Of a stretch of 6,381 nucleotides of DNA, positions 6,208 through 6,381 are shown one piece after another. Numbering within the stretch: the first letter of the stretch is position 1; every line of letters begins with the position of its first letter. The notes under the pieces were generated by a model. That model was not told the origin of the DNA. It worked only from the letters and a program-made list of their open reading frames with translations, and ran no database searches. A program made the position numbers and the translations under genes. This stretch comes from Clostridia bacterium (GTDB lineage Bacteria > Bacillota_E > RBS10-35 > JAJYVN01), in the NCBI GenBank assembly GCA_027335545.1, contig DAHWHV010000638.1:1-6381 (forward strand), read 5' to 3'.

Positions 6208-6381
6208 TCACCCCCCGGGCGCACCCTCCCCCGCCTCAACCCCAACTTGCGCCCCGTACAACGCGGCGTAGAGCCCGCCCCGCGCCAGGAGCTCCTCGTG
6301 GCGCCCCTCCTGCACGACCGCGCCATCCTGTAGGACGAGAATGCGGTCGGCGTGGGTGATCGTGGAGAGGCGATGGGCGAT
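6208..6381 (-). CDS. ABC transporter ATP-binding subunit, C-terminal end (partial)
   Basis: The last 57 residues of a protein whose 5' part lies beyond the right edge. The visible part starts [17 protein letters not shown], containing the H-loop (switch) histidine at residue 3 of the fragment. It continues with [24 protein letters not shown], the usual end of an ABCB/MsbA-type exporter ATPase domain where helices after the last strands close the nucleotide-binding fold. The Walker A, signature and Walker B motifs are outside the window. A Gly/Glu/Ala tail ends at TGA (6210-6208). Exporters with this terminus are often fused membrane/ATPase half-transporters, which may move lipids, peptides, drugs or glycolipids. 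Its orientation matches the deacetylase-GT2 gene 284 bases downstream, but co-transcription is uncertain at that distance. Confidence 0.88.
   Translation of the reverse strand: MAHRLSTITHADRILVLQDGAVVQEGRHEELLARGGLYAALYGAQVGVEAGEGAPGG

Overview
The window is extremely GC-rich DNA, roughly 70-75% by eye. Purine-rich Shine-Dalgarno sequences precede the likely starts, and GTG and TTG starts appear to be used. Several genes (a GH113-like hydrolase, a GT-D fold domain, a GT2 domain with a Gly-Tyr repeat linker) are of types I associate with Bacillota, so a high-GC, perhaps thermophilic, Bacillota member is my best guess. Another high-GC phylum such as Actinomycetota cannot be excluded, and no marker gene settles the taxonomy.

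Layout, left to right. Bases 1-69 hold no gene I can support. A DUF1643 protein of unknown function lies on the minus strand (70-606). A divergent intergenic region (607-916) carries an inverted repeat. A secreted or lipid-anchored glycoside hydrolase resembling GH113 beta-mannanases lies on the plus strand (917-2287). It converges on a two-gene minus-strand unit. Reading in the direction of transcription, that unit begins with a ChbG/YdjC-type deacetylase fused to a family 2 glycosyltransferase (5923-4241). A GT-D fold glycosyltransferase fused to an aminoglycoside-phosphotransferase-like kinase (4244-2418) follows, overlapping it by 4 bases. At the right edge, also on the minus strand, is the C-terminal end of an ABC transporter ATPase (6381-6208), separated from the pair by 284 bases.

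The central point is the translationally coupled pair of two-domain proteins. Together they carry four predicted activities: carbohydrate deacetylation, GT-A sugar transfer, GT-D sugar transfer and small-molecule phosphorylation. This looks like a compact module for making or modifying a surface or storage glycan. An exported mannanase-like hydrolase lies next to it and an ABC exporter-type ATPase lies upstream. That the genes work together is inferred from domain content and proximity; no substrate can be read from the sequence.

No tRNA, rRNA, CRISPR array, insertion sequence or convincing intrinsic terminator was seen.
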